Shown piece by piece: positions 8,415-17,490 of a DNA stretch of 64,000 nucleotides. Under the pieces are notes generated by a model that saw only the letters and a list, made by a program, of their open reading frames with translations, had not been told where the DNA came from and did no database searches. How positions within the stretch are numbered: position 1 is the stretch's first letter; every line of letters starts with the position of its first letter. The translations under genes were made by a program, and so were the position numbers. The DNA comes from Bacillus sp. SD088 (GTDB taxonomy: Bacteria; Bacillota; Bacilli; Bacillales; Bacillaceae_C): assembly GCF_017355205.1 (NCBI RefSeq), contig NZ_JADIJK010000006.1, positions 1-64,000 on the forward strand, given 5' to 3'.

Positions 8415-8590
8415 CTATAAAATTGTCGCTTGTGGATAAGTGTTTACCTTGCGGTTGGTGTCTAGCTCCAGGCGCCATCGGCTCGAGGTCAAATAACCTG
8501 AGCCAATGAAAGGCAAAGAACGCCTTTCTTTGTCTCAGAACATTTGCTTGTCGCCGATAGGCGGGCGCCTTGCGCTTTTCTTGTTTTTTT
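8415..8590 (+). repeat. Intergenic repeat element, copy B (class 2, different core)
   Basis: It opens with the same ctataaaattgtcgcttgtg block as the copy at base 1 and closes with gggcgccttgcgcttttctt, but the middle is replaced by a different sequence containing caaataacctgagccaatg and a ggcaaagaacgcc hairpin. The ggcgcc near 8470 can pair with ggcgcc near 8564, enclosing the core. Short reading frames through it have no coding signal. Confidence 0.7.
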
Positions 8591-8719
8591 CTTCAACGAT
8601 AAGAGGAAGATGAATGACGGTTCGCAAAGCCAAAGAGTTTGACTGTCGGAACTAACGTTCTATAATGTAATTAGATTTAGTTATGGAAGTATGAAAAGGA
8701 TTTTGTTAAGGAGGAGCAT

Positions 8720-9184
8720 ATGAACTGTGCAGCTGCATTACATCAAATTGAGATAGCAGTGGAAACCATCATTCAAATCATCGGCACTTTAGCAGAAGAA
8801 GATGTACAGAAAAGACCTACAGCCGATAAGCATTCAATTGGAGAGTTATTAGAACATTTAGCTGTCATTTGTGAAGCTGATCGGCGGATAGCACAGGAAG
8901 TAACACAAGCAGAAATGGAAGAATTTTATACAGGCGTTTCTTATAAAACATTAACCTCTATTAAGGCAGGTTTGCTTACAAATTTTAAAGCATTAAAAAA
9001 TGAGTATCTGAATTTATCTGAGGAAGAACTCAAGCAAGAAACAACTTCTTATTGGGGTGTGACGTACACTCGATATGAATGGCTGCTAGAGATATTAGCC
9101 CATATTTATCACCATCGAGGCCAATTACATGCCATGCTTGTTCACTGTTACCAACAAGATCCGAACATCATGCTGTTTGAATAA
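8720..9184 (+). CDS. DinB family protein
   Basis: A 154-residue four-helix-bundle protein of the DinB/YfiT type, a group of metal-binding proteins that includes thiol-dependent transferases. The three-histidine metal site is visible as His47 in LLEHLAVICEAD and the pair in HIYHHRGQLHAML near residues 126-134. The ATG follows AAGGAGGAGCAT. Despite the historical name, family members are not DNA repair polymerases. It stands alone between the repeat and a membrane-anchored hydrolase. Its substrate is unknown, and a second, distant DinB protein lies at 16918. Confidence 0.85.
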   Translation: MNCAAALHQIEIAVETIIQIIGTLAEEDVQKRPTADKHSIGELLEHLAVICEADRRIAQEVTQAEMEEFYTGVSYKTLTSIKAGLLTNFKALKNEYLNLSEEELKQETTSYWGVTYTRYEWLLEILAHIYHHRGQLHAMLVHCYQQDPNIMLFE

Positions 9185-9307
9185 AGTAATTTATTTTAAA
9201 GTGAAAAATATTCACCTATCAAATGTAATCTCTTTTTTCCCTTCTTTCTTTGCTCTTGCATATAACGTTACGTCATACGTTATAGTAAAGTTGAAAGGAG
9301 GAGAAAA

Positions 9308-10279
9308 ATGAAACGGAAAAAAACATGGATAACTTGTATTGGTATTCTAGTGATGTTGATCTTAGCCTTTTTTCTCTTTAAGGATGATGGTTCGATGAGT
9401 CATTTTGTTAGTATTGAGGGGCATAAAGAATTTGCTAAAGCTTATGATGAAGCAATGGAAGATCTGCCAGAACCAATCGAATCCAAAAAGATCAGTACTG
9501 ACTTTGGTGAGGTACAGCTTTATAAATTTCAAGAAAATGACACAGGCGGTAAAACGCCAGTGATGCTACTCCCTGGAAAGGGCTCTTCTACACCAATGTG
9601 GGAACCAAATTTACGCTATTTTCTAGAATACCGTCCTGTTTACACGCTTGATTTACTTGGAGAACCAGGATTAAGCACAGAAACAAAACGCATAGAATCG
9701 GCAGAGGACCAAGCTATCTGGTTAAAACAAGTACTAGAGCAGTTGCCGGAATCAGACATCCACTTATTGGGTTTATCATTTGGTGGATGGAGTGCAACTA
9801 ATGTAGCGCTCAAGTATCCAAATAAAATTCAGTCACTGATCTTAGTAGACCCCGTATATGTGTTTGGACCCATCCCGTTCAAAATGATCGTCGCATCTAT
9901 CCCTGCCAGTGTGCCTCTTGTACCGAAACCGATTAGGGAGACTATGCTTAGCTATATCTCAGGTGGGGTAGATGTTGATCAGAGTGATCCGACTGCTAAT
10001 TTAATTGAAACGGGTATGCGGACATACAAAAGTAAATTGCCAATGCCAGAAAAAATCAATCCGGAACAATTAGCAGAATTAGAGATGCCTGTACTCGGTA
10101 TTTTGGCAGGAGAATCCACTATGCATCACAGTGAAAAATCGTATCAAAGGGGTGTCGATTCTTTAAAAGACCCTGACAGTGAGATGGTGGTATTTGCAGA
10201 TGCCTCTCATGCGATTAATGGAGAATATCCTGTAGAATTGGTAAAAACAATTGAAAAATTTTTAGGGCAACTCAAATAA
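9308..10279 (+). CDS. Membrane-anchored alpha/beta hydrolase
   Basis: A 323-residue hydrolase. Residues 7-24 are a hydrophobic segment (WITCIGILVMLILAFFLF) with no clear cleavage site, so the enzyme probably sits outside the membrane on an N-terminal anchor. The oxyanion region MLLPGKGSS precedes the nucleophile elbow GLSFGGWS near residue 157; acid and histidine candidates are Asp in LAGES/VVFAD and His in DASHAING near 305. AAAGGAGGAG precedes the start. The MerR gene begins 13 bases after its stop, so the two are probably cotranscribed. The substrate is unknown. Confidence 0.85.
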   Translation: MKRKKTWITCIGILVMLILAFFLFKDDGSMSHFVSIEGHKEFAKAYDEAMEDLPEPIESKKISTDFGEVQLYKFQENDTGGKTPVMLLPGKGSSTPMWEPNLRYFLEYRPVYTLDLLGEPGLSTETKRIESAEDQAIWLKQVLEQLPESDIHLLGLSFGGWSATNVALKYPNKIQSLILVDPVYVFGPIPFKMIVASIPASVPLVPKPIRETMLSYISGGVDVDQSDPTANLIETGMRTYKSKLPMPEKINPEQLAELEMPVLGILAGESTMHHSEKSYQRGVDSLKDPDSEMVVFADASHAINGEYPVELVKTIEKFLGQLK

Positions 10280-10292
10280 AAAGGATGAGTTT

Positions 10293-11042
10293 ATGGGAAA
10301 GAAATATTCTGTTAAAGAAATGAGCGAACTGTCAGGCGTCACTCCTCGAACAATCCAGTATTATGATAATGAGGGGATTTTAAAAGCAAAAAGAAACGAA
10401 CGAGGACATAGGGTCTATACTGAAAAACAACTCTATTTACTTGGACAGATTACATTTTTTAAAGCGATTGGTTTTTCTTTAAGTGAGATTAAAGAACAGT
10501 TGGTTACTGATGTAGAGGATAAAGATATAAAAGGGATTCTCGATTATCAGGAGTCAGTGCTTTACTCACAAAAAGAAAGGACTCAGGCCAAACTGGATGG
10601 AGTAGCGGTAGTAAAAGAATTAATAAATAAAGGATACGAAACACCATGGGAATTGTTAGCTTATTTGATGAGGTCTTTGAATGAAGTAGAGATGCTTACT
10701 TGGAAAAAATACAAATTTACGGAGGAGGAATCGAAGTTATTTCAACAAGTATTCTCATCTGAAAAAGTGATTTTAGATTTTTACAATACCTTTAGAAAAT
10801 TATCATTGCAAGCAGCTGCTTATAAGGCCTCAAAGGTCCCAATTGAGTCGACTTTAGCCGAGTCATTAGCGAATGAATGGCAAGAAATGGTTCGAAAAGC
10901 GACAAATGATGATGAACAAATTCTCAATGCATTTCAATCTGTTGATCAAAATAGAGAACAATGGAATGCAGGGGAACGTCTTCTCATTAAGAAAGCAGAA
11001 GATTATTTAGAAGCAGTTTTAGAGTACTACCAGATTAATTAG
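10293..11042 (+). CDS. MerR family transcriptional regulator (TipA-like)
   Basis: A 249-residue regulator. The N-terminal winged helix reads SVKEMSELSGVTPRTIQYYDNEGIL, followed by the wing RGHRVYTEKQL and the coiled dimerisation helix. The remaining 140 residues are helical and lack the cysteines of metal-sensing MerR proteins, so an organic or drug ligand is more likely, as in TipA/BmrR relatives. It lies between the hydrolase and an MDR reductase in one direction with gaps of 13 and about 30 bases, suggesting a three-gene operon responding to a small molecule. Confidence 0.87.
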   Translation: MGKKYSVKEMSELSGVTPRTIQYYDNEGILKAKRNERGHRVYTEKQLYLLGQITFFKAIGFSLSEIKEQLVTDVEDKDIKGILDYQESVLYSQKERTQAKLDGVAVVKELINKGYETPWELLAYLMRSLNEVEMLTWKKYKFTEEESKLFQQVFSSEKVILDFYNTFRKLSLQAAAYKASKVPIESTLAESLANEWQEMVRKATNDDEQILNAFQSVDQNREQWNAGERLLIKKAEDYLEAVLEYYQIN

Positions 11043-11072
11043 CGGAAAAGAAAGATGAAGGAGGTATACTAT

Positions 11073-12059
11073 TTGGATGCAAAATGTATTAAATTCTATG
11101 AATTTGGTAGACCTGAAGATGTGTTTAAAGTTGAATATCAAAGTATCGCACTCCCGAAAGATAATGAGGTTCGTGTACGTATGTTGTCAAGACCCATTAA
11201 TCCCTCTGATTTAATTCCTATCACTGGAGCTTATTCTCACAGAATTGTTTTACCAAATATCCCTGGTTATGAAGGAATCGGAATTGTTGAAGCGGTAGGT
11301 TCTTTCGTTTCTAAAAGTTTGATTGGTCAACGTGTTTTACCCCTGCGTGGTGAAGGAACATGGCAAGAATTTGTGAAAACATCAGCCCAATTTGCTGTCC
11401 CCATTCCAGATTCAATTGATGATATAACAGCAGCCCAACTATATATTAATCCAGTCACTGCATGGGTGATTTGTAAGGAGGTTTTAAACCTAAGAACGAA
11501 TGATTGTTTAGTGATGAACGCTGGTGGTTCTGCGATCGGGCGTATTTTCGCCCAATTAGCGAGGATTTCCGGTTTTCGATTTATCGCGGTTATGAGGAAT
11601 GATACATATACAGAGGAATTACTTAAACTTGGTGCTTCTGATGTGATCGATACTGCGAAAATGCCACTCTATGAAACCATCATGGATTTAACCAATGGAA
11701 TGGGAGCAACAGCTGCGATTGATTCGATCGGAGGGACGGCCGGGAATGATTTGGCCTTCTGCGTACGTCCGAATGGGAATTTTCTTACCATCGGTCTTTT
11801 ATCCGGGATCCAAGTCAATTGGGGAGATATTGTCAACAAAGCAAAAGTGAATGCGAACATGTTTCATTTACGTCATTGGAATCATAAAGTTTCAGTTGAT
11901 CAATGGCAAAGAACGTTGAGAAGTGTAATAAAACTAGTAGAAAATCAGCAATTACGCTTGATGAAGGCTGATGCACAGTATGATTTATTTGACGTGAAAA
12001 AAGCAGTTGAAGCTGTAAATAGTAGTAAAGGGAAAGTGTTTCTTTCGAGTCGTTTTTAG
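11073..12059 (+). CDS. MDR-family reductase, MECR/2-enoyl thioester reductase-like
   Basis: A 328-residue zinc-independent medium-chain reductase. The N-terminal part VRVRMLSRPINPSDLIPITGAY followed by LPNIPGYEGIGIVEAVG matches the trans-2-enoyl thioester reductase branch (MECR/Etr1), and the nucleotide-binding turn is NAGGSAIGRIFAQLARI. I place the start at TTG 11073 because GAAGGAGG lies 9 bases upstream, inside the longer frame that begins at 11055. It closes the hydrolase-MerR cluster. NADPH-dependent reduction of an enoyl or quinone substrate is inferred from family only. Confidence 0.85.
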   Translation: MDAKCIKFYEFGRPEDVFKVEYQSIALPKDNEVRVRMLSRPINPSDLIPITGAYSHRIVLPNIPGYEGIGIVEAVGSFVSKSLIGQRVLPLRGEGTWQEFVKTSAQFAVPIPDSIDDITAAQLYINPVTAWVICKEVLNLRTNDCLVMNAGGSAIGRIFAQLARISGFRFIAVMRNDTYTEELLKLGASDVIDTAKMPLYETIMDLTNGMGATAAIDSIGGTAGNDLAFCVRPNGNFLTIGLLSGIQVNWGDIVNKAKVNANMFHLRHWNHKVSVDQWQRTLRSVIKLVENQQLRLMKADAQYDLFDVKKAVEAVNSSKGKVFLSSRF

Positions 12060-12282
12060 CAAGGAAATTAGAGCGATCTTTACTGAAGAAACTCATGGTG
12101 AAAGTAGATTTTTTAGTAACTATAAGATGTGAAGGAAAAGTCGTGTTCTGAAAATCATTATCAAAGCTATAGAGAATACGAAGTGGTTGGAGATGAGATA
12201 GTAAAGAAGAGCCCACTGATAGTAATCTTTATGTTACACTTGCATTGTCAGAATTTAATGAATGGTGATAGGAGGAGGACGA

Positions 12283-12906
12283 ATGGGCTCAAGAATCATG
12301 CATTCGATTATTGGACATAAAATGGCGAGGGCTTTATCGATAGAAGATAAAACATCCTTTTTGCTTGGAAGTGTGGCGCCAGACGCTGTTTTTTCACACG
12401 AAGAAAAAAACGCCTCTCATTTTTTTATAGGGGATGTCAAAGATTATTCAAGACGTGTAGATGAACAAGGATTTTTACATAAGTATTGTTCACATGTGGA
12501 AAATAAAAATGATTATGTAATCGGGTATTATGCCCATTTAATTGCAGATGATATTTGGCTCAGAGGCTTTAATCTTTCGTGGTTAAAGAACAGAATGGAA
12601 GCCGATGAAGGGTTATATACATTATACCATAATGACTTTCGCTTACTAAATGGGAAATTATTAGAACACTATGGTTTTACCAGTGAATTGAAAGAAACGT
12701 TCAGTCATTTTCCAGCGATTATAGACTTGGAAGAGGTTCAGTCCGAAGATGTGGAGAGATTCATTCCTTTTGTATTGGGCGACATGGATTACAATCCGGG
12801 AGACATTCATAAAGATCTCAATGTCTTTACATTTGACCAGATCGTTGGCTATATAGAGACAGCAGTTGAAGTGGGGATAGTCAAAATAAAGCCTCTCCTA
12901 ACTTAA
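12283..12906 (+). CDS. Zinc-dependent phospholipase C family protein
   Basis: A 207-residue protein of the zinc-dependent phospholipase C/S1-P1 nuclease type. Metal-ligand histidines are seen in GSRIMHSIIGHKMARAL, in FLLGSVAPDAVFSHEEKNASHFF and in YYAHLIADDIWLRGF, in the usual order. The N-terminal 40 residues show no signal peptide, unlike secreted phospholipases, so this is likely a cytoplasmic member of unknown substrate. ATG 12283 follows AGGAGGAGG; an ATG 21 bases upstream overlaps that site. Confidence 0.78.
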   Translation: MGSRIMHSIIGHKMARALSIEDKTSFLLGSVAPDAVFSHEEKNASHFFIGDVKDYSRRVDEQGFLHKYCSHVENKNDYVIGYYAHLIADDIWLRGFNLSWLKNRMEADEGLYTLYHNDFRLLNGKLLEHYGFTSELKETFSHFPAIIDLEEVQSEDVERFIPFVLGDMDYNPGDIHKDLNVFTFDQIVGYIETAVEVGIVKIKPLLT

Positions 12907-12981
12907 GGAATTTTTCTTAGTCATATTCTTTATGTGTCGATAGAATGTGACAATCCAATATAAACGAGTGGAGGTCGTATC

Positions 12982-13980
12982 ATGGAAAATACATTCAAAG
13001 CTTTAGTAATAGAGCAAGAAAATGAAGGCTTAAATTTAGAGATCAAGGAAATTAACACCTCTTATTTACCAGATGATAATGTGTTAATTAAAGTGAAATA
13101 TAGTGGTGTAAACTATAAAGATGGTCTTGCCGCTCACCCCGATGGGAAAATAGTGAATCAGTATCCTTTTATTCCAGGAATCGATTTAGCTGGAGAAGTT
13201 GTTTTATCAAAAGATGGACGCTATAAAGAAGGGGACGCCGTTATTGTAACGAGCTATGAATTAGGTGTTTCTCACTTTGGCGGCTATAGTGAGTATGCAA
13301 GTGTTCCTTCAGAATGGATTGTACCACTCCCATCAGGCTTAAGCTTAAGAGAAAGTATGATAATAGGAACAGCGGGTTTTACGGCTGCGTTATCTATTCA
13401 AAGACTAGAAGAGAACGGGTTGAAACCAGAACAGGGTTCTGTTCTTGTAACTGGTGCAACGGGTGGCGTAGGTAGTATTGCGATCGCTTTGTTGAAAAAG
13501 AAAGGTTATCATGTTGTAGCAAGTACGGGAAAATCATCTGAAGAAGCCTATCTACATCAACTAGGTGCAGATGAAGTCATCGATAGAGAAGCTGTTTACA
13601 ACGGCTCGTTAAAAAATCTAAGCAAACAAAAATGGGCAGGAGCCATTGATCCGGTAGGAGGAGAACCGTTAGCCTCTCTACTAAGCCAAATAAAATACCG
13701 TGGCAGTGTTGCAGTAAGTGGTCTAACAGCAGGAGTAAAAGTCCCAACAACCGTGTTTCCATTTATATTACGAGGTGTCTCGTTACTGGGAATTGATTCA
13801 GTATATTGCCCGATGGAAGAACGGAAAAAAGTATGGGAGCGTTTAGCAACGGATTTAAAACCTGATAGGCTGAATGATTTTATTTTTAAGGAAGTTACAT
13901 TAGAGGCATTGCCTAAACTGTTGCCTTCCATTCTTAAGGGGCAACATCATGGCAGGATTCTTGTAAATATAGGTGACTAA
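12982..13980 (+). CDS. yhfP: YhdH/YhfP family quinone oxidoreductase (acrylyl-CoA reductase type)
   Basis: A 332-residue MDR enzyme of the YhdH/YhfP subfamily, whose characterised members reduce acrylyl-CoA or quinones with NADPH. The family signature VLIKVKYSGVNYKDGLA lies near residues 34-50, PFIPGIDLAGEV near 60, and the nucleotide-binding turn VTGATGGVGSIAIALLKK near 153. The sequence SFIPG-to-SHFGGYSEYA block is also typical. It has its own ribosome binding site (GTGGAGGTCG) and a strong terminator 60 bases after the stop, so it is a single-gene unit. Confidence 0.88.
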   Translation: MENTFKALVIEQENEGLNLEIKEINTSYLPDDNVLIKVKYSGVNYKDGLAAHPDGKIVNQYPFIPGIDLAGEVVLSKDGRYKEGDAVIVTSYELGVSHFGGYSEYASVPSEWIVPLPSGLSLRESMIIGTAGFTAALSIQRLEENGLKPEQGSVLVTGATGGVGSIAIALLKKKGYHVVASTGKSSEEAYLHQLGADEVIDREAVYNGSLKNLSKQKWAGAIDPVGGEPLASLLSQIKYRGSVAVSGLTAGVKVPTTVFPFILRGVSLLGIDSVYCPMEERKKVWERLATDLKPDRLNDFIFKEVTLEALPKLLPSILKGQHHGRILVNIGD

Positions 13981-14036
13981 TGTATAGAAGCGGTGCTGCA
14001 TATATTTTCATAAACTATATGAACCGACTATGGTGA

Positions 14037-14072
14037 AGAGGAATGCAATTTTTTTGCATCCTCTCTTTTTAT
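14037..14072 (+). terminator. Rho-independent terminator
   Basis: agaggaatgcaa (14037-14048) pairs with ttgcatcctct (14054-14064) with one bulged A, followed by ctttttatt. It ends the YhfP-like gene. Confidence 0.8.
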
Positions 14073-14199
14073 TAGGTGAGAAAATATATAACCACTTCTT
14101 TTCACTTTTCCCTCCAAAGGTTTTCAGATTCCTAGCATGATTAGCTAACTTCCTATATTATATCTACTATAATTACTTTCTGTGAAGAGGAGCAATGGG

Positions 14200-14577
14200 A
14201 TGAAAAAGTCAGTAGTGGTAAAAAAATCTGGACTTTTAAATAGATATCGAACAATCCAACAAGGAATAGCTGCTGTTGAAGATGGTGGTATTGTTTATAT
14301 CGAAAGTGGACAATATCAGGAGAACCTGTCAGTAGATAGCAGAAAAATCACCCTGATAGGACAAGGTAATGTTCTTATTACTGGAACAGAGAATTATCCT
14401 TTATTGAAGACTGTGGATGCAATCGTTAAGCTGCATGGGATTACTTTTCATCAGAATGGGCATGCAAATGCCATTTACGTGAAAGAAACATCAGTGATTG
14501 AAATAGAAGAGTGTACCATCGAAGGGGAGAATTATCCTGATGTCAAGACTCTAATCCAGCCCTTTGGATTGGATTAG
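14200..14577 (+). pseudogene. Right-handed beta-helix protein, N-terminal fragment before a frameshift
   Basis: The first 125 codons of a parallel beta-helix protein. ATG 14200 has AGAGGAGC 8 bases upstream. It starts with the typical N-cap region TIQQGIAAVEDGGIVYIESG, then GQYQENLSVDSRKITLIGQG, the opening rungs of pectate-lyase-like folds. The frame ends in a TAG at 14575 inside a 13-bp inverted repeat, and the rest of the protein continues in another frame from 14541 on. Fusing the two frames gives one continuous beta-helix, so this is most simply one gene broken by an insertion or deletion; recoding at the hairpin is the alternative. Confidence 0.7.
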
Positions 14578-14582
14578 AGTCT
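14546..14582 (+). repeat. 13-bp perfect inverted repeat at the beta-helix frameshift
   Basis: agactctaatcca (14546-14558) and tggattagagtct (14570-14582) are exact inverse complements around an 11-base loop. The frame change between the two parts of the beta-helix gene must fall between 14541 and 14577, that is, inside or immediately beside this hairpin. The loop also holds a tandem ggatt duplication. Confidence 0.85.
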
Positions 14583-14585
14583 ACG

Positions 14586-16745
14586 GTGAAGGTAAAAAAT
14601 AGTACGCTGATCGGCCATACCTCCAATAGTGTATACATCCAAGAATCCGATGTCACACTAGAAAATTGCAATATAAAAGGATTTGGAATCTATGCTGGTT
14701 TAGAGAGCAAATTGACCACAGCAAAGATTAATATTAAAAATCCAAGTAGTTATGGTATCTATGCAAAAGCAGCCCGACTTCATTTGGAAACAACCAATAT
14801 GACGGGCGGCGGTGTAGTTGTAATAATGGAAAATAGCCAAGGGTATATTCAAAATCTAACCAGCAATCATACATATCGTGATGTTTTTCGTATTGACAAA
14901 AGTGAGGTGACTATTGAAAAAGGAGAAATCAAGCACTTTTGTGAAATGAAAAGTGAGGATAATAAAGCTAGTTATCCAGGCATTTCGATTAAAAATAACT
15001 CATCTGTTAAAATTAAAGATTTCGATATTCATGATTCTCCTTTTGATGGGATTCAAGTTTACCAATCTCACTTAGAACTTTCCGATTCTACTATATCAAA
15101 GACCTTTATGGGCATATATATTCGCGAACAATCCACTGTAGAAATAGACAATTTAGAAGTCAATAAGACGGAATATAATGCGATAAGTATTGCAAATCAG
15201 TCAAAAGTTTCCATTCAAAATAGTACTTTTCATCAATGTGTGGAGAAACATGAAAAAAACTACCCTGTTATTTTTATGAAGGAGCAAGGCAGCCTTGCTA
15301 TTGGGAAAACGGTGATCAAAGAATCTTCAAATGATGCCATCTATATCGCTGAACTACAGGATGCATATTTTCAAGACATTACCTTTGATGCTGTGAATAC
15401 CGGTATTTACGCTCATAAATCAGTAGTAAACGCTGAGCAATTGACGATTAAGAATTGCTTAAAAAACGCACTTATTCTTTTTGATTGTCAAGCCGCCATT
15501 AGCAATAGTTATATCGAGAATAATAATATAGATAGTACCCCCACATATGAGCCAAACTCAGACGTACCAAAAGCAGTTGATGCGGCACTAGCAATTGCCA
15601 ATTCAAAAGTGACGCTGAATAGTCTTGATATTATAGATAAAACGGCCTCGATTTCTTTACGTGAACGAAGCAAAGTCGAAGGAACATCACTTCGACTTTC
15701 AGGAGGCGTCTTCTCGCTAAATAGTGATTTAGAGGTATCCTTCTTATCATTTACAAACCTGGAAAAAGAGGCTATTCATTTCAAATTATTGATGGAATCC
15801 TCTGCAAAAGTGCAGTTTGATGATCCAGATATATCCATACTTCTGGCAAAGGATATTAATAGCTTTATGGAAACAAATTTAATACACCCGCCACACACGA
15901 TTGTTCAGCATGATTTTGCTAGTAAGACTAGTCCGATGATGCCAACAAAAGAACCTATCCAAGTAGAGATGAACAATACTGAGCCTCAGCCGCCGGAAAA
16001 GCATCAGGTAGACAAATTGATTGGACCTATTGCTTACAAAGAAAGCATGCAGCAACTATTAAAAGAGATTTCGTTAGTGAAAATTCGCGCTACACTGGGG
16101 ATCAAGTTACCACATCGTTGGTTGATGTTCTGGATACAAAAAGGAATGGACGACCTGCAACCATTTATCGAGCAGACCCATCATTTGCTTCAGCAAGTAG
16201 ACTTATTTGGAGAAGAGGAGTATTATCGTTTGTCAACAATGGCAACATTTCAGGAATTAACTCAAATCAAAAAAGGGTTACTATGGATTGATCAAATGGA
16301 AAACTTGCAAAATGACCCAGACCTTGTAGAATTACTACGAAAAAAAGCAATGGACCCAGATGATGAAATCGTAATGATCTTTTCTGGAACAGAAGATAAA
16401 ATCAACCAATTGCAGACCTACGCTCCTGAATTATGGGAGAAAATAAACGATCAGGTAACATTTAGTATTTATACTACAGAAGAAGTGGCAGAGATTGTCC
16501 GACAGAAACTTGTCACCCATCAATTTGTGTTTGATACATCCTTCTTGCGACAAGCAATTGAGGAAAATTATCCCAATCATACTGATGAAAGAATTAACAA
16601 TTGGCCAGAAAAAATAGTAGAAGCTATTATTCAAGCACAATCCGAGCGCTTGTTAGAGGAAGGAAATCAACAACTTACGAAAGAGCAAATCGTGAGTTTA
16701 ACACAAATGGATCTATTTAAAGGAGTAGTAGCAGCAGTTCTATAG
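14586..16745 (+). CDS. Right-handed beta-helix protein with degenerate SpoVK/CbxX-like AAA domain
   Basis: A 719-residue continuation of the gene starting at 14200. Residues 1-400 are beta-helix rungs of about 20-24 residues (VTLENCNIKGFGIYAG; SVKIKDFDIHDSPFDGIQVYQSHLELSDSTI), extracellular-lectin-like in style but with no signal peptide. After a Pro-rich linker (near 445-470) comes a region matching CbxX/SpoVK AAA proteins block by block: LIGPIAYKESMQQLL, ATLGIKLPHRWLMFWIQ, LLWIDQMEN in place of Walker B, DDEIVMIFSGTEDKINQL and a small helical lid. The P-loop GxxGxGKT is replaced by WIQKGMDD, so ATP binding is unlikely. A scaffold or sporulation-associated role is conceivable but unproven. 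Confidence 0.8.
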   Translation: MKVKNSTLIGHTSNSVYIQESDVTLENCNIKGFGIYAGLESKLTTAKINIKNPSSYGIYAKAARLHLETTNMTGGGVVVIMENSQGYIQNLTSNHTYRDVFRIDKSEVTIEKGEIKHFCEMKSEDNKASYPGISIKNNSSVKIKDFDIHDSPFDGIQVYQSHLELSDSTISKTFMGIYIREQSTVEIDNLEVNKTEYNAISIANQSKVSIQNSTFHQCVEKHEKNYPVIFMKEQGSLAIGKTVIKESSNDAIYIAELQDAYFQDITFDAVNTGIYAHKSVVNAEQLTIKNCLKNALILFDCQAAISNSYIENNNIDSTPTYEPNSDVPKAVDAALAIANSKVTLNSLDIIDKTASISLRERSKVEGTSLRLSGGVFSLNSDLEVSFLSFTNLEKEAIHFKLLMESSAKVQFDDPDISILLAKDINSFMETNLIHPPHTIVQHDFASKTSPMMPTKEPIQVEMNNTEPQPPEKHQVDKLIGPIAYKESMQQLLKEISLVKIRATLGIKLPHRWLMFWIQKGMDDLQPFIEQTHHLLQQVDLFGEEEYYRLSTMATFQELTQIKKGLLWIDQMENLQNDPDLVELLRKKAMDPDDEIVMIFSGTEDKINQLQTYAPELWEKINDQVTFSIYTTEEVAEIVRQKLVTHQFVFDTSFLRQAIEENYPNHTDERINNWPEKIVEAIIQAQSERLLEEGNQQLTKEQIVSLTQMDLFKGVVAAVL

Positions 16746-16917
16746 GAGTAAAGGGAACTGGCGGTCAGTTACATTTTCGGACAATTTATATTGATATTTG
16801 ATACCTATACGAATTTTTGATATTATTAGAAGAAGAACAAAAGTTCGATAACGCTGAGGTGTGCAAGGCGTTAGTAGCTTGTTAAAGTATATCAATGTAG
16901 TTATGGAGGGAATGTCA

Positions 16918-17421
16918 ATGTATGTAACGATTGCAGACTTTGTTAGAGAATGGAATTGGGAGGCAACGCTAACTCAGAAGGTTCTGGAAGGTTTAACTGA
17001 TGATTCATTGAATCAAAAAGTTTACCCAGAAGGTCGTACATTGGGAAGAATTGTTTGGCATTTTACAACAAATATTCCAGAGTATTTAGCACATTTCGGA
17101 CTGAAAACAGATGAAATAGAAAATGCAAAAGATGTCCCTACCTCAGCTAAAGAAATTGCTGAAACATTTAAACATGTAAGTGCTTCTGCAATCAAAGCCA
17201 TTGAAGAACAATGGAAGGACGAGTCTTTGAAGGAAGTGCAAACTGCATTTGGCAGAGAAGAAACAAATGCACAAATTTTTATGGGGCTAATTAAGCACAT
17301 TATTCATCATCGTGGACAAGTTACAATTCTTATGCGTCAAGCAGGAATCAAACCTTTTGGAGTGTATGGACCACCAAAAGAAGATTGGATTCAGTTAGGT
17401 GTGGAAAATCCACCCATTTAA
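16918..17421 (+). CDS. DinB family protein
   Basis: A 167-residue DinB-superfamily four-helix protein. Metal-ligand histidines are in GRIVWHFTTNIPEYLAHFG near residue 46 and in the C-terminal HIIHHRGQVTILMRQAG near 126-130, the family's best mark. I use ATG 16918, which has GGAGGG 7 bases upstream; the reading frame stays open further upstream without another ribosome binding site. A terminator follows at 17456. It is only distantly similar to the DinB protein at 8720. Family members include thiol transferases; no substrate is suggested. Confidence 0.86.
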   Translation: MYVTIADFVREWNWEATLTQKVLEGLTDDSLNQKVYPEGRTLGRIVWHFTTNIPEYLAHFGLKTDEIENAKDVPTSAKEIAETFKHVSASAIKAIEEQWKDESLKEVQTAFGREETNAQIFMGLIKHIIHHRGQVTILMRQAGIKPFGVYGPPKEDWIQLGVENPPI

Positions 17422-17455
17422 TAGTATTACGAACAAACTCGTTAGGAATTCGAAT

Positions 17456-17490
17456 GGGAAATCCAATAGATATAGGGTTTCCCTTAATTT
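17456..17490 (+). terminator. Rho-independent terminator
   Basis: gggaaatcc (17456-17464) pairs with gggtttccc (17475-17483) with one G-T pair, followed by ttaatttt. It ends the DinB gene. The remaining 350 bases to the AraC-type gene hold nothing I recognise. Confidence 0.7.

Noticed and set aside
8261-8509. 82-codon frame overlapping the end of the ABC ATPase gene
   Set aside because: It has no ribosome binding site of its own, runs into repeat copy B and shows no protein-like composition.
9129-9311. 60-codon frame between the DinB and hydrolase genes
   Set aside because: Its first part is the DinB gene in another frame, and it has no start signal of its own.
12129-12320. 63-codon frame before the phospholipase-like gene
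   Set aside because: No ribosome site and no motif; the real gene starts inside it in another frame at 12283.
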